Below, one piece after another: positions 28,274 to 37,276 of a stretch of DNA of 64,000 nucleotides. A model generated the notes under the pieces. The model was not told the DNA's origin. It saw only the letters and a list, made by a program, of their open reading frames with translations, and did no database searches. The stretch is from Clostridium ganghwense (GTDB lineage Bacteria > Bacillota > Clostridia > Clostridiales > Clostridiaceae). The position numbers were made by a program, and so were the translations under genes. The stretch spans positions 930,001 through 994,000 of the forward strand of contig NZ_JAPQES010000001.1 in the NCBI RefSeq assembly GCF_026735165.1, read 5' to 3'. How positions within the stretch are numbered: position 1 is the first letter of the stretch; each line of letters begins with the position of its first letter.

Positions 28274-29836
28274 TTATATAATAGCTCTTCCAGGTATAAT
28301 TAATTTTTGCCCTACCATAATATTCTCTAGGTTTTCCACCTCATTTATTTTAACTAAGTCATCCACTGTTGTACAATATTTTTTAGCTATTTTCCAAAGA
28401 GTATCCCCATCTTGAGCAACATAAATAACAATACTAGCTTTTTTCTTTATAACCCCATCTTCTACCGGAATCACATCTACTAGAAATTCTTTATGTGTTA
28501 CATAATTAACTCTAGCATGAACACTTGCCACAGCTTTTACAGCTATAGTATTAGCTTCTACAAATCCTTCAACATTTTCTATATATACCTTAGCATCACA
28601 CATCATATCAATCTTAGCACCTGGTATTTCTACAGAACAAGTAAACGGAATCTCTTCACTTACCATAGAAACATATTTTTCCTCATTATCAGTTTTATAC
28701 ATAACATCTGCATTTAATAATCCTTCAATTACTACTTTATCTTCAACTATCTTCTTATCTGTTATGCAAATTTCACCACTTGACATAATAACCTCAGTTG
28801 GTTTTGCAAGTTTATCTTCTGGTTCTATATTTTCTTTAATTATTATTTCATTCATATTTTGTCCAAGCATTACATTTAACTCATAGTTCTTTTTTTCCAT
28901 CTTAAGCATTCTTGTAGGTGAATAAGCATCCTCTATCATATCTATATCAGATTTATACATAACTTTTGTTTCAGCTTTTACTAAAGCTTCAATATCAACA
29001 ATACGATTTTCTCCTAAATCATCTTCTTTGATCTCATATTCAATATCATCAACCCTAAATTCTGTACAATTATCCATAAAATATTCTACACCATCTAAAT
29101 CAAATTCATCACTAATAAACATATCATCTTCTAAACAACAAAGTTCTCTGCTTGCTGCAGCTTTATATAAAAGTGATATATGAGTAAATGCTTCAATTTC
29201 AACTTTTCCTTCTGATAATTTCACATCTTTTTTGTGAACAGTAACCTCACATTTTAATACCTTGCCTATTTGTGGTTTATCCATAGGGACCTGCATATGA
29301 GCCTTACTTATTAGTTCACCTTGTACTACCCCAACTACTTTATCAACAGAAGAAGGATTTTTAAGAAGTTGAACATCTTCTAAATCCTCTATATCCTTTA
29401 TAACTTCAAACTCATATTTTTTATATACAGAAGCCTCTATTTGTATTATACCTTCAATAGCAATCTTTCTCTCATTGACTATAACACATTCCATATGTTC
29501 AATAAAACCTTCCGCTGTGCAATTCATGTCAGTTTCAGTTCCACTAATTTCAATGTAATTAGAAAAATCTTTTGTATAAACTACATTATAAACTTCACTT
29601 GTGTCATCAGCATTTGCTAAATACAGTACATTACATTTTATCTGTCCTTCTACATAAACCTTATTTTGCATTACTTGTTTATTTGTTATGTTCGGTTTAG
29701 CATCTAGCATTAGTATTTTTTTTACGTCAGGTTGAATATCAGGTATAACATATTCTTCTTTTATTACACTATCTACAGTCCTTTCACCAAGTAGCTGTTC
29801 ATACTCTATATTCTCTTTAAGCAATTCCATAGCCAT
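28274..29836 (-). CDS. SPOCS (DUF3794) and LysM domain protein
   Basis: Probable spore-envelope protein. It contains three SPOCS/DUF3794 units (roughly residues 25-140, 165-290 and 330-450), each with short beta strands such as KVYVEGQIKCNVLYLA and KVVIEGLLNADVMYKT, followed by a LysM peptidoglycan-binding domain at the end (YVAQDGDTLWKIAKKYCTTVDDLVKINEVENLENIMVGQKLIIP split over about 45 residues). Proteins of this type, such as SipL, bind SpoIVA on the forespore. Start at 29836 has the better spacing from GGGAGGT. No signal peptide, consistent with a mother-cell-side protein. Confidence 0.88.
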   Translation of the reverse strand: MAMELLKENIEYEQLLGERTVDSVIKEEYVIPDIQPDVKKILMLDAKPNITNKQVMQNKVYVEGQIKCNVLYLANADDTSEVYNVVYTKDFSNYIEISGTETDMNCTAEGFIEHMECVIVNERKIAIEGIIQIEASVYKKYEFEVIKDIEDLEDVQLLKNPSSVDKVVGVVQGELISKAHMQVPMDKPQIGKVLKCEVTVHKKDVKLSEGKVEIEAFTHISLLYKAAASRELCCLEDDMFISDEFDLDGVEYFMDNCTEFRVDDIEYEIKEDDLGENRIVDIEALVKAETKVMYKSDIDMIEDAYSPTRMLKMEKKNYELNVMLGQNMNEIIIKENIEPEDKLAKPTEVIMSSGEICITDKKIVEDKVVIEGLLNADVMYKTDNEEKYVSMVSEEIPFTCSVEIPGAKIDMMCDAKVYIENVEGFVEANTIAVKAVASVHARVNYVTHKEFLVDVIPVEDGVIKKKASIVIYVAQDGDTLWKIAKKYCTTVDDLVKINEVENLENIMVGQKLIIPGRAII

Positions 29837-29936
29837 ACACATCGTACCTCCCATAAAATACCTACTAACTAATGTATATATAAGCTATGGTAAAAATATG
29901 TTATTATTTATTAAATATTTTTTATTTTTGCGTAAA

Positions 29937-29966
29937 AAAAAGAGACACTGAAAAATACAGTATCAC
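29937..29966 (-). terminator. Terminator after veg
   Basis: Imperfect stem with GATACTG/CAGTGTC core (one G-U pair) and eight T on the minus strand, ending just before the veg stop. Confidence 0.65.
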
Positions 29967-29968
29967 TT

Positions 29969-30205
29969 TTAGCCTGCGAAGTCTATCTGAACTGTTTTAG
30001 TCAAAACATCTGAATAACTATATGTGACTTTCCTTTGGGTGTCGTCTTCTAATCTAACAACGAAAATGCTAGTATATGTTTTTTCAAGAACTCCATTGCT
30101 TACAATTATCTTTCTTCTTCCGTTATTAGCTCTTAGCGTTACTTTTTCTCCTATATGATCATCAATCTCATTTTTAATAGCCGCTAAAACATTAATTTTT
30201 TCCAT
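29969..30205 (-). CDS. veg: Veg family protein
   Basis: 78-residue small protein of the Veg family; in B. subtilis it influences biofilm gene expression, with no known enzymatic activity. Family pattern: AAIKNEIDDHIGEKVTLRANNGRRKIIVSNGVLEKTY, then SIFVVRLEDD and VTYSYSDVLTKTVQI. ATG start at 30205 with AGAGG 9 bases before it. Flanked by yabG and, after one gene, ispE, as in Bacillus, but sspF is missing. Preceded by two consensus-grade promoters. Confidence 0.93.
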   Translation of the reverse strand: MEKINVLAAIKNEIDDHIGEKVTLRANNGRRKIIVSNGVLEKTYTSIFVVRLEDDTQRKVTYSYSDVLTKTVQIDFAG

Positions 30206-30232
30206 AGCAAGCACCCTCTTTCTACATTATAT

Positions 30233-30261
30233 ATTATACTACCAAATTGCACATTTGTCAA
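30233..30261 (-). promoter_or_regulatory. Consensus sigma-A promoter of veg (P1)
   Basis: Minus strand TTGACA (30256-30261), exactly 17 bases, TATAAT (30233-30238): a perfect consensus promoter. Confidence 0.85.
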
Positions 30262-30272
30262 ATTAACCAATT

Positions 30273-30302
30273 ATTGTATCACTATTTCATTAGATTTGTC
30301 AA
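30273..30302 (-). promoter_or_regulatory. Second upstream promoter of veg (P2)
   Basis: Minus strand TTGACA (30297-30302), 18 bases, TACAAT (30273-30278). Tandem strong promoters are also known for veg in B. subtilis. Confidence 0.65.
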
Positions 30303-30326
30303 TGTAAATTTTCTGTAAACAAATCA

Positions 30327-30356
30327 AGCTTCAAGCAATATTCCTAGCTTGAAGCT
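30327..30356. terminator. Hairpin between yabG and veg promoters
   Basis: Perfect 10-bp stem AGCTTCAAGC/GCTTGAAGCT with a 10-base loop; T-rich but not a clean T tract on the minus strand. Could end yabG transcription, whose stop is about 155 bases away. Confidence 0.5.
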
Positions 30357-30512
30357 AATTAGACTATCTTTAGCTATTATATTATTAGTATTCTCATTTT
30401 TACCATGAATATACACTAATTTTAGACTTACTTATAAAAAACTTGAAATTTAAAGGCTTATTTTACACTTTATTTATATTATATAAAAGCAAAAAATAAA
30501 AAAACTAATCTT

Positions 30513-31403
30513 TTATGAGTATTTGGATTTAGGAAATCCCTCTCTATATTTGCCTCTAGTTTGAAGTCCACCAACTCCAGCCATTCCCGTAATAGTACTT
30601 TCAATAACCTCATGAATAGATACTATCTTTTCAATATTGGTATATGCTACTTTTTCCGAAATAAAAACTGGATCTAAACAGTGAATTAAAACTCTATTAG
30701 GTGAACTTGCAAAATTTGCCCCTGCATCTAGTATTGCTTCATAGCAAGATTGACATGCCCCAGCAAATATAACTAAATCATCGTAATTAGGTTCATAATT
30801 TCTAAGCTTCGTCACACATTCAACAAAATATTTAGAATTTTTATAGTTGTTTAAATCTATATAATCTTTTGCTCCCTTAATAATGGCATCATGCCCAGTT
30901 AAAACAACTATATCTGGTTTTAATTGTTTAACAAGTTCGAGTATTCTACCTGGCTGATCCTTCTCAGATATTACATAACCAACTGCCTCCATAGCTAACT
31001 GCTTATATGTTTTCATACATACATCAAGATATTCTGCATCTCCATCCACATGTAAAATTCTTCCTGGTCGTCCAAATAACATACCTTGATTATTTTTTTT
31101 AGTATCTTTTTGCACTTTAATACTTTTTCCTTCTTTAGCTGTTCTATACTTTTTTCCCTGTATTCTGTTAACCAATATTCTTTTAATGTTTTCATTTACT
31201 TTTTTATTAAACTTATCATCTTTTTTACCCATACATTCTTTAGTTGCAATCTCCAAATCACTTTCTAGTGAATCTGCAATTATTCTCAAATTAATTCCCT
31301 TAAGAACATAGATAACGTTATTTCCATCTTCTTTTATATCTATAATCTTAAAAGTAATATCTTTTCCATACGATTTCCTTACTACCATATCACCTATCTC
31401 CAA
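30513..31403 (-). CDS. yabG: Sporulation-specific protease YabG
   Basis: Mother-cell cysteine protease that trims coat proteins; in clostridia it also processes cortex-lytic pro-enzymes. The family start IGDMVVRKSYGKDI is seen at residues 3-16. Conserved core blocks are PGRILHVDGDAEYLDVCMKTYKQL near 112, PDIVVLTGHDA near 160 and the probable catalytic region LVIFAGACQSCYEAILDAGANFASSPNR near 210. 296 residues. Translation starts at TTG 31403, since family members begin just before GDMV. A sigma-K-like promoter lies at 31435-31462. Confidence 0.96.
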   Translation of the reverse strand: MEIGDMVVRKSYGKDITFKIIDIKEDGNNVIYVLKGINLRIIADSLESDLEIATKECMGKKDDKFNKKVNENIKRILVNRIQGKKYRTAKEGKSIKVQKDTKKNNQGMLFGRPGRILHVDGDAEYLDVCMKTYKQLAMEAVGYVISEKDQPGRILELVKQLKPDIVVLTGHDAIIKGAKDYIDLNNYKNSKYFVECVTKLRNYEPNYDDLVIFAGACQSCYEAILDAGANFASSPNRVLIHCLDPVFISEKVAYTNIEKIVSIHEVIESTITGMAGVGGLQTRGKYREGFPKSKYS

Positions 31404-31434
31404 ATTATCAACCCCATTTTTCTAAATCCTATTT

Positions 31435-31462
31435 TATTGTATGAAAAACATATTAAAGAAGT
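31435..31462 (-). promoter_or_regulatory. Sigma-K-like promoter of yabG
   Basis: Minus strand AC (31461-31462), 17 bases, CATACAATA (31435-31443), fitting AC-N16/17-CATANNNTA. YabG is a sigma-K gene in B. subtilis. Confidence 0.55.
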
Positions 31463-31472
31463 GAAAAATAAA

Positions 31473-31517
31473 CGAGTGAAAAGAAGAAAATTTCTCCATT
31501 CTTTTCACTCGTTTTTA
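31473..31517 (-). terminator. Terminator after the DUF975 gene
   Basis: Stem AACGAGTGAAAAGAA against TTCTTTTCACTCGTT with a loop of about 13 bases, immediately after the stop at 31519. Confidence 0.8.
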
Positions 31518-31518
31518 T

Positions 31519-32418
31519 TTATTTTTCGTGAAGTTCATTATTTTCAGAATAAATGATTTCTCCTATATTTACATTTTTTATCTCTTCTTCTCCTTTTAAA
31601 TCTATATAAAAACTAGCTCTAGTTGCATATTTATATGGCTTCAACCACAAATGTCCTATTCCTAAAGGTATAGTAGCTAAAATATCCCATCCTACAAAGC
31701 TTAGATTTAATAAAAAATATCTTATCTTATATCCATCCATCATTTTTTTACTAAGTTTTATGCACTGCATAACATCAAACTCTGGATTATCATTAAAGAT
31801 AAAAAATGACATAGCATAACGTGCTGTAATAATGTATATAATTATAAAACTAGTTATTAGTATAACAGCTACAAGTAAACCAGTTACTATAGAAAAACTT
31901 ATTGGTGATGTATAAGAATAATGCATAGGATTTAAACCGCTTATAATTATCACAATAGCTATAAGTATAGCTGCTGGAATATAAACAACAATCGTCCACA
32001 AGAAAGTGAATATTATTATAATTAGCTGAATCAAAAAGTTCTTTCCAAAAAATTTAAAACCCAAAAATAAATTTTCAATTTTAGGATTATTATTTGTAAT
32101 TAAATTTAGAAAAAACCTGTAAATTCCATAGGCAATGCATCCACCAATTAAAAGATTAACAAGAAATCCTATTCTAGACAATATACCTGCAATAGCGGTC
32201 CTTTCTGCTATCGTTTGCCAAATATTCACCGAACTATAAGCTCTTTGTGAAATAAAATATAATAAATTACTTACATTTGCTGCAAATGTAAAAATCCCTG
32301 TAAATAATGTGGCAATAAAGCATACTAGAACTGATATACCCCACTTTCCTTTAAGATTTTGTATTGCATGTTTTTTTAGTTCATTTATACTCTTCTTTAC
32401 TAACACTATATCGCTCAT
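31519..32418 (-). CDS. DUF975 family membrane protein
   Basis: 299 residues with five to six hydrophobic segments (about 27-50, 75-98, 120-150, 155-165, 175-205, 235-260). The N-terminus ELKKHAIQNLKGKWGISVLVCFI is typical of DUF975 proteins, found in Firmicutes and of unknown function. The conserved FFIFNDNPEFDVMQCIKLSKKMMDGYK near 205 is also a family feature. It stands alone with its own terminator, between yabG and a cotS gene. Confidence 0.85.
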   Translation of the reverse strand: MSDIVLVKKSINELKKHAIQNLKGKWGISVLVCFIATLFTGIFTFAANVSNLLYFISQRAYSSVNIWQTIAERTAIAGILSRIGFLVNLLIGGCIAYGIYRFFLNLITNNNPKIENLFLGFKFFGKNFLIQLIIIIFTFLWTIVVYIPAAILIAIVIIISGLNPMHYSYTSPISFSIVTGLLVAVILITSFIIIYIITARYAMSFFIFNDNPEFDVMQCIKLSKKMMDGYKIRYFLLNLSFVGWDILATIPLGIGHLWLKPYKYATRASFYIDLKGEEEIKNVNIGEIIYSENNELHEK

Positions 32419-32543
32419 TAAAAACTTTACCTTTAGTTCAGAGCTTCCCCCCTAACATTTTTACTATATATAAATAAAATATAAAATTTTACTATAAACT
32501 ATATACTAATATATTTTCTTACTATAAACAATATGTTATTAAT

Positions 32544-32591
32544 TATAATAGGACCATGTAAGTATTTTTTAACTTACATGGTCCTATTATA
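32544..32591 (-). terminator. Terminator after cotS copy 1
   Basis: Perfect 20-bp stem (32544-32563 with 32572-32591, core GGACCATGTAAGT) and an 8-base T-rich loop. Abuts the stop at 32594. Confidence 0.85.
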
Positions 32592-32593
32592 AA

Positions 32594-33598
32594 CTATTCT
32601 TTTTGGTCATAAACTGTCTTAAATTCATCTATAAATTTCATATACTGTTCTTGTTCAGATACTAAAGACAGAATTTTCTTATTGAAAGTATTTGTAGCCC
32701 AATTTACTTCATTATAATAATATCTATTTCCTAATCTCCAGAATCGTTGAGGGAAAAGCAAAAATGCATATAATACTCTATACTCTTCTCTACTCAAAGG
32801 ATTAACTTCATTATAAGCATCAATAATTAAATTTGCACATTCTATATTCCAGTCTCTTCTCTTTAAAACTTTTATCATAAAATTAGATATGTCATATACT
32901 CTTACTTCTCTTTTACAATAATCAAAATCCAATATGTTCACATCATTGTTTTTATCAATAATTATATTGTGATAAGTATAATCATGATGACAAAAGCTCT
33001 TTTCTTCCTCTGTAGTTCTACACATATCCATATAATCTGAATCCTTTAAAACATTAAATGCTCTTCTGCCTAATTTTTTGTAAAATTCAACATTTTTTAC
33101 ATAGTTAAAGTCAAAGTCTCCCTTTCTATTTCTTTTTCTAGACATATCTCTCATTTTATCTAATGCTTTAACTCTCTTTTCCATTAAATGTGGCCATCTT
33201 CCTAAATCTGTTTTTAATTTACTATTTTCAGGTGGATCATATCCTTTAGAAGATATATGCATACATGCAAGTGCTTTAGAAGCCATTATAATATCATTGT
33301 CATCATGAAAATTACATTCCCTACCTTCGAGCCACTCTGATAGAGTATATATGTCTTCATTTACAAGCGCATATGGTTCTCCTTCCATATTCAAATTATA
33401 CTTATCTACATATTTAAATCCATTGTTTATTAAATGTTCTTTAGCTGCATATACAAAATATAATTTTTGGATTCCATAATTAATTCTTTTTAGGCATTTC
33501 ATTCCTTTGTTAGTTTTTAAAAAATATACTCCTTTGTTGGGCTTTATACTTTCAATTCTAATATCAAATTGTCTCTCAATTTCAAACTCCCTCATCAT
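32594..33598 (-). CDS. cotS: CotS-family spore coat protein, kinase fold (copy 1)
   Basis: Spore coat protein with an aminoglycoside-phosphotransferase-like kinase fold. Around 334 residues. N-lobe strands (VYFLKTNKGMKCLKRI) are followed by the hinge and the catalytic loop FCHHDYTYHNIIID and the metal-binding NILDFDYCK near 205-235, both intact, so phosphotransfer is possible although no CotS substrate is firmly known. The C-terminal FLLFPQRFWRLGNRYYY is a CotS hallmark. Start at 33598, following GGGGAGGCGG. Divergent from a glycosyltransferase gene, the arrangement repeated at 61.4-63.7 kb. Confidence 0.92.
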   Translation of the reverse strand: MMREFEIERQFDIRIESIKPNKGVYFLKTNKGMKCLKRINYGIQKLYFVYAAKEHLINNGFKYVDKYNLNMEGEPYALVNEDIYTLSEWLEGRECNFHDDNDIIMASKALACMHISSKGYDPPENSKLKTDLGRWPHLMEKRVKALDKMRDMSRKRNRKGDFDFNYVKNVEFYKKLGRRAFNVLKDSDYMDMCRTTEEEKSFCHHDYTYHNIIIDKNNDVNILDFDYCKREVRVYDISNFMIKVLKRRDWNIECANLIIDAYNEVNPLSREEYRVLYAFLLFPQRFWRLGNRYYYNEVNWATNTFNKKILSLVSEQEQYMKFIDEFKTVYDQKE

Positions 33599-33743
33599 TT
33601 TTTTACCGCCTCCCCTTATAAATTTATATGAAAATATCAATATATTTAGAATATATTTTTTAACACATTACTAGTTAACACTTTTAATCAAGTAACAATA
33701 TAATAAAATTATAATAAACTATCACTTTTTGAAGGGATGCAAT

Positions 33744-34871
33744 ATGAAAATAGGAATAGATTCTAGAGCCGCAAAATGGTATAGAGGAACAGGCATTGGA
33801 ACTTACTCATACCAACTAATTAATTCACTAAATAAAATAGATTGTCAGAATAAATATTTACTTTTTATGCCCGAAAGCAACGTCTGCTCTATAAAATTCA
33901 ACAAAAATTATACTATTAAAAACATTAGTCAAAATATGAGTGGAAACTTTTGGAATGAAGTTAATATCCCAAACATTCTTAAAACTAAAGATATTGACTT
34001 GTATCACGTTCCTCAAAATGGTATTGGTCTACCTAAAACTAAAACATGCCGTTTTATAATTACTCTACATGATATTATCCCTTATAAAATGCCAGAAACA
34101 GTTGGAGAAAACTATCTTAAAATATTCACTAAAGAAATCCCAAGAATAATTCCTATGTGTGATGGCATTATTACTGTTTCTCACTACTCAAAGCAAGATA
34201 TTGTAAACTACTTTAATTTTCCACCAGAAAAGATATTTGTAACTCATCTAGCTAACGAAGATATTTATAAACCATTAGATAAAACTAAATGTAAAGAATT
34301 CATCAAAAAAACTTATCATATAGAAGATGATTATATTTTATATGTGGGTGGTTTTAGTCCCCGCAAAAATATTGTAGGTTTACTTGAAGCCTTTAGTAAT
34401 CTTCTTTCTAAATTAAAAAACAGTAATCTTAAACTAGTTATAGCAGGTTCACAAGGTAAATCTTATAGTATATATAAAAAAAGAACAGAAACTTTAGGTA
34501 TTGAAAATAGCGTTATCTTTCCTGGATTTATTCCTCTAGAACATATGCCGATTCTTTATAATGCCTCAAAGATTTTTGTCTACCCTTCTCTGTACGAAGG
34601 CTTTGGCTTGCCTCCAATTGAAGCTATGGCTTGCGGAGTACCAATAGTAGCTTCAAAACTTGCATCTATCCCAGAAGTAGTAGGCGATGCAGCTATGCTT
34701 ATAAATCCTCATGATATTTTTCAATTAAGTGAAGCAATGTACCATATAATATCAAATAAAGATTTAGAGAATCAATTAATAAAGAAATCTTTATTTAGAA
34801 GTTCACAGTTCAGTTGGGTAAAAACAGCTGAAAAAACTTTACAAGCTTATGAAAATATTATGTTGCATTAA
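33744..34871 (+). CDS. GT4-type glycosyltransferase (CotSA-like), copy 1
   Basis: Family 4 glycosyltransferase with a GT-B fold, 375 residues, cytosolic. N-terminal domain begins [22 protein letters not shown]; the C-terminal donor-binding domain carries [18 protein letters not shown], the acidic E-x7-E motif in [19 protein letters not shown] and PVVASKL-like [17 protein letters not shown]. Start ATG 33744 follows GAAGGGA. CotSA of B. subtilis is a related coat protein next to cotS; here the gene faces cotS. It is closely similar in layout to the copy at 62547. Confidence 0.9.
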   Translation: MKIGIDSRAAKWYRGTGIGTYSYQLINSLNKIDCQNKYLLFMPESNVCSIKFNKNYTIKNISQNMSGNFWNEVNIPNILKTKDIDLYHVPQNGIGLPKTKTCRFIITLHDIIPYKMPETVGENYLKIFTKEIPRIIPMCDGIITVSHYSKQDIVNYFNFPPEKIFVTHLANEDIYKPLDKTKCKEFIKKTYHIEDDYILYVGGFSPRKNIVGLLEAFSNLLSKLKNSNLKLVIAGSQGKSYSIYKKRTETLGIENSVIFPGFIPLEHMPILYNASKIFVYPSLYEGFGLPPIEAMACGVPIVASKLASIPEVVGDAAMLINPHDIFQLSEAMYHIISNKDLENQLIKKSLFRSSQFSWVKTAEKTLQAYENIMLH

Positions 34872-34888
34872 ATATATAATATTATTAA

Positions 34889-34933
34889 ATAAAAAATAAG
34901 TACCAAATTTTAAAATTTGAGTACTTATTTTTT
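34889..34933. terminator. Bidirectional terminator between glycosyltransferase copy 1 and mnmA
   Basis: Stem AAAATAAGTAC-AAATTTT against AAAATTT-AGTACTTATTTTT, A and T tracts at both ends, between converging genes. Confidence 0.8.
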
Positions 34934-34944
34934 ATTTTATAAAA

Positions 34945-36027
34945 TTAATATGAAACTATCTTATCAATTATTCCTCCACCAACCATATAATCTTTATTAT
35001 AAAACACAATAGACTGTCCTTTGGTTATTGCTCTTTGCTTTTCCTCAAAAACAACTTTTACCATATCTTTTTCCATTGGATATATGACTGCCTTACAGGG
35101 TTTTGCGGAATATCTTATTTTAGCTTCTATCTCTAATGGTTCTTCTAAAACATCAAAAGGAATGAAGTTTATATCTTTTGCTATAAGCTTAGTATTAAAA
35201 ATATTTTCTTCATTTCCAAGGACAACTTCATTTCTCCATGGTATTATATCTATTACAAACATAGGTTTTCCTAAAGCTATACCCAACCCTTTGCGTTGAC
35301 CTATAGTATAGTAAACAATCCCCTTATGTCTTCCCAATATATTTCCTTCTTTATCAACAAAATTTCCCTCTTTTACTTTATCTCCAACTTGACTTTTTAT
35401 ATATTTACCATGATTATTGTCATATACGAAACAAATCTCTTGGCTATCTTTTTTGTTATGAACATTGAGCCCAATTTCTTTTGCAATTTCTCTAATTTTA
35501 CTTTTACGATATTCTCCACAAGGCATCAAAGTGTGTGCTAATTGATATTGAGTTAAATTATATAAAGCATAAGTTTGATCCTTCGTATCATCTTCTGCTC
35601 TTTTAATTAAATATCTATCTCCATTGTTTTCAATTTTAGCATAGTGTCCAGTAGCTACATAATCTGCTCCTATAGCTTGAGCTTTCTTCAAAAAAGCATC
35701 AAATTTTATAAATTTATTGCAGGCAATGCATGGATTAGGAGTTCTTCCTTCCATATACTCATCAATAAAATAATCTATAACATCTCTTTTAAAAGCTTCT
35801 TTAAAATTCATAACATAGAAAGGAATATCAAGTTTATCTGCTACTCTTCTTGCATCATCTACTGCACTTAAAGAACAGCATCCACCTTTCCTTATCTCTG
35901 CCTCTTCATCACTTTGCCATATTTGCATAGTAACACCTATAACATCATAACCTTGTTTTTTTAAAAGATAAGCAGCAACAGAACTATCTACGCCTCCACT
36001 CATTCCTAAAACTACTTTTTTCTTCAT
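34945..36027 (-). CDS. mnmA: tRNA-specific 2-thiouridylase
   Basis: Thiolates position 2 of wobble uridine 34 in tRNA-Lys, -Glu and -Gln. PP-loop [16 protein letters not shown] at residues 7-22, catalytic cysteine in [12 protein letters not shown] near 99 and the persulfide-accepting cysteine in SQEICFV near 196. The C-terminal beta-barrel domain fills residues 260-360. ATG start at 36027 with GAGGTG 6 bases before it. Directly downstream of a cysteine desulfurase (30-base gap), its likely sulfur donor. Confidence 0.97.
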   Translation of the reverse strand: MKKKVVLGMSGGVDSSVAAYLLKKQGYDVIGVTMQIWQSDEEAEIRKGGCCSLSAVDDARRVADKLDIPFYVMNFKEAFKRDVIDYFIDEYMEGRTPNPCIACNKFIKFDAFLKKAQAIGADYVATGHYAKIENNGDRYLIKRAEDDTKDQTYALYNLTQYQLAHTLMPCGEYRKSKIREIAKEIGLNVHNKKDSQEICFVYDNNHGKYIKSQVGDKVKEGNFVDKEGNILGRHKGIVYYTIGQRKGLGIALGKPMFVIDIIPWRNEVVLGNEENIFNTKLIAKDINFIPFDVLEEPLEIEAKIRYSAKPCKAVIYPMEKDMVKVVFEEKQRAITKGQSIVFYNKDYMVGGGIIDKIVSY

Positions 36028-36057
36028 ATCTTTCACCTCAAAAACATACTTTATTTA

Positions 36058-37206
36058 TCAACTAAAATTTCTTATTCTCTCTACTGCTTCAGTTAAAACT
36101 TTAATTAGATACTCTACCTCTTCCTCTGTGGTTCTTTCTCCCATAGAAAATCTTACAGAACTTTTTAACATTTCTTCTGGTACTTCTATAGCAGTTAAAA
36201 CATGAGATGGTTCCACTGCTCCTGCTGAACATGCACTTCCACTAGATGCATATATCCCCATACTGTCTAAAGTTATAAATAAAGCTTCTCCATCTACATT
36301 TTTAAAACTTACATTCACATTACTTGGCAACCGTTCATCACCAATAGGACCATTCAATTTTGTATCAGGTATTTTTAACAATTGGTCTATAAGTTTATCT
36401 CTTAAATTATTTAATCTATCAACTTCAGTATTTAATTTCTTTATTGATAATTCTATGGCCTTTCCAAGTCCTACGATTCCTGCTACATTCTCTGTACCAC
36501 TTCTTTTAGCTCTTTGCTGGCTTCCACCATGAATTAAATTGTGTATTTTTGTGCCTTTTTTTATGTAAAGAACCCCTACTCCCTTGGGACCATAAAATTT
36601 GTGTGCTGACATAGATAATAAATCTATATTCATAACCTGCACATCTACAGGAATATGTCCTGCTGCCTGCACTGCATCGGTATGAAATAACACTCCTCTT
36701 TCTCTACATATTTTTCCTATTTCTTTTATAGGCTGTATAGTTCCAATCTCATTATTAGCAAACATTATAGAAACTAAAATAGTTTTATCATTAATGGCTT
36801 TTTTTAACTCTTCTAAACTTACCATACCTTCTTTATCTACCTGTAAATAAGTAATTTCAAATCCCTGACTCTCTAAATATTCACAAGTATTCAATACGGC
36901 ATCATGCTCTATTTTAGTAGTAATAATATGATTTCCTTTATCTCTATTGGCAAAAGCTATTCCTTTTATCGCCCAATTATCTGCTTCTGAACCTCCTGAT
37001 GTAAAAAATATTTCATCCTCTAATGAATTTATGGCAACAGCAGTTTTTAATTTAGCATCACTTATAGCTTTTTGAGCTTTTCTTGCCATTCCATATATAG
37101 ATGAAGGATTTGCAAACTCCTCTTTTAAATAAGGAAGCATTTCCTCTAAGACTTCATGTTTTATATAAGTTGTAGCAGCATAATCTACATATATCTTCTT
37201 TTTCAT
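36058..37206 (-). CDS. Cysteine desulfurase beside mnmA (YrvO-like)
   Basis: PLP enzyme that takes sulfur from cysteine as a persulfide. PLP lysine in LSMSAHKFYGPKG near 203, the N-terminal VDYAATTY, and the mobile-loop cysteine in ASSGSACSAGAVEPSHVL near 325. 382 residues. Position before mnmA without an iscU gene suggests a dedicated donor for tRNA thiolation, as with YrvO in B. subtilis. No clear ribosome binding site precedes the ATG; a hairpin (37217-37246) lies 10 bases upstream. Confidence 0.93.
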   Translation of the reverse strand: MKKKIYVDYAATTYIKHEVLEEMLPYLKEEFANPSSIYGMARKAQKAISDAKLKTAVAINSLEDEIFFTSGGSEADNWAIKGIAFANRDKGNHIITTKIEHDAVLNTCEYLESQGFEITYLQVDKEGMVSLEELKKAINDKTILVSIMFANNEIGTIQPIKEIGKICRERGVLFHTDAVQAAGHIPVDVQVMNIDLLSMSAHKFYGPKGVGVLYIKKGTKIHNLIHGGSQQRAKRSGTENVAGIVGLGKAIELSIKKLNTEVDRLNNLRDKLIDQLLKIPDTKLNGPIGDERLPSNVNVSFKNVDGEALFITLDSMGIYASSGSACSAGAVEPSHVLTAIEVPEEMLKSSVRFSMGERTTEEEVEYLIKVLTEAVERIRNFS

Positions 37207-37216
37207 CTTATTTATA

Positions 37217-37246
37217 AAGGCTGCATTTTACTGCAGCCTTTTTTTC
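37217..37246. other. Hairpin upstream of the mnmA-linked desulfurase
   Basis: Stem GGCTGCA/TGCAGCC with a 6-base loop and extra A/T pairing, between the thiI stop (37277) and the desulfurase ATG (37206). It has a T tract on the plus strand and only TTTATAAA on the minus, so it is a poor terminator for thiI. Confidence 0.5.
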
Positions 37247-37276
37247 TCTCCTTTCTTTAATTGGTAACTTTCTATA

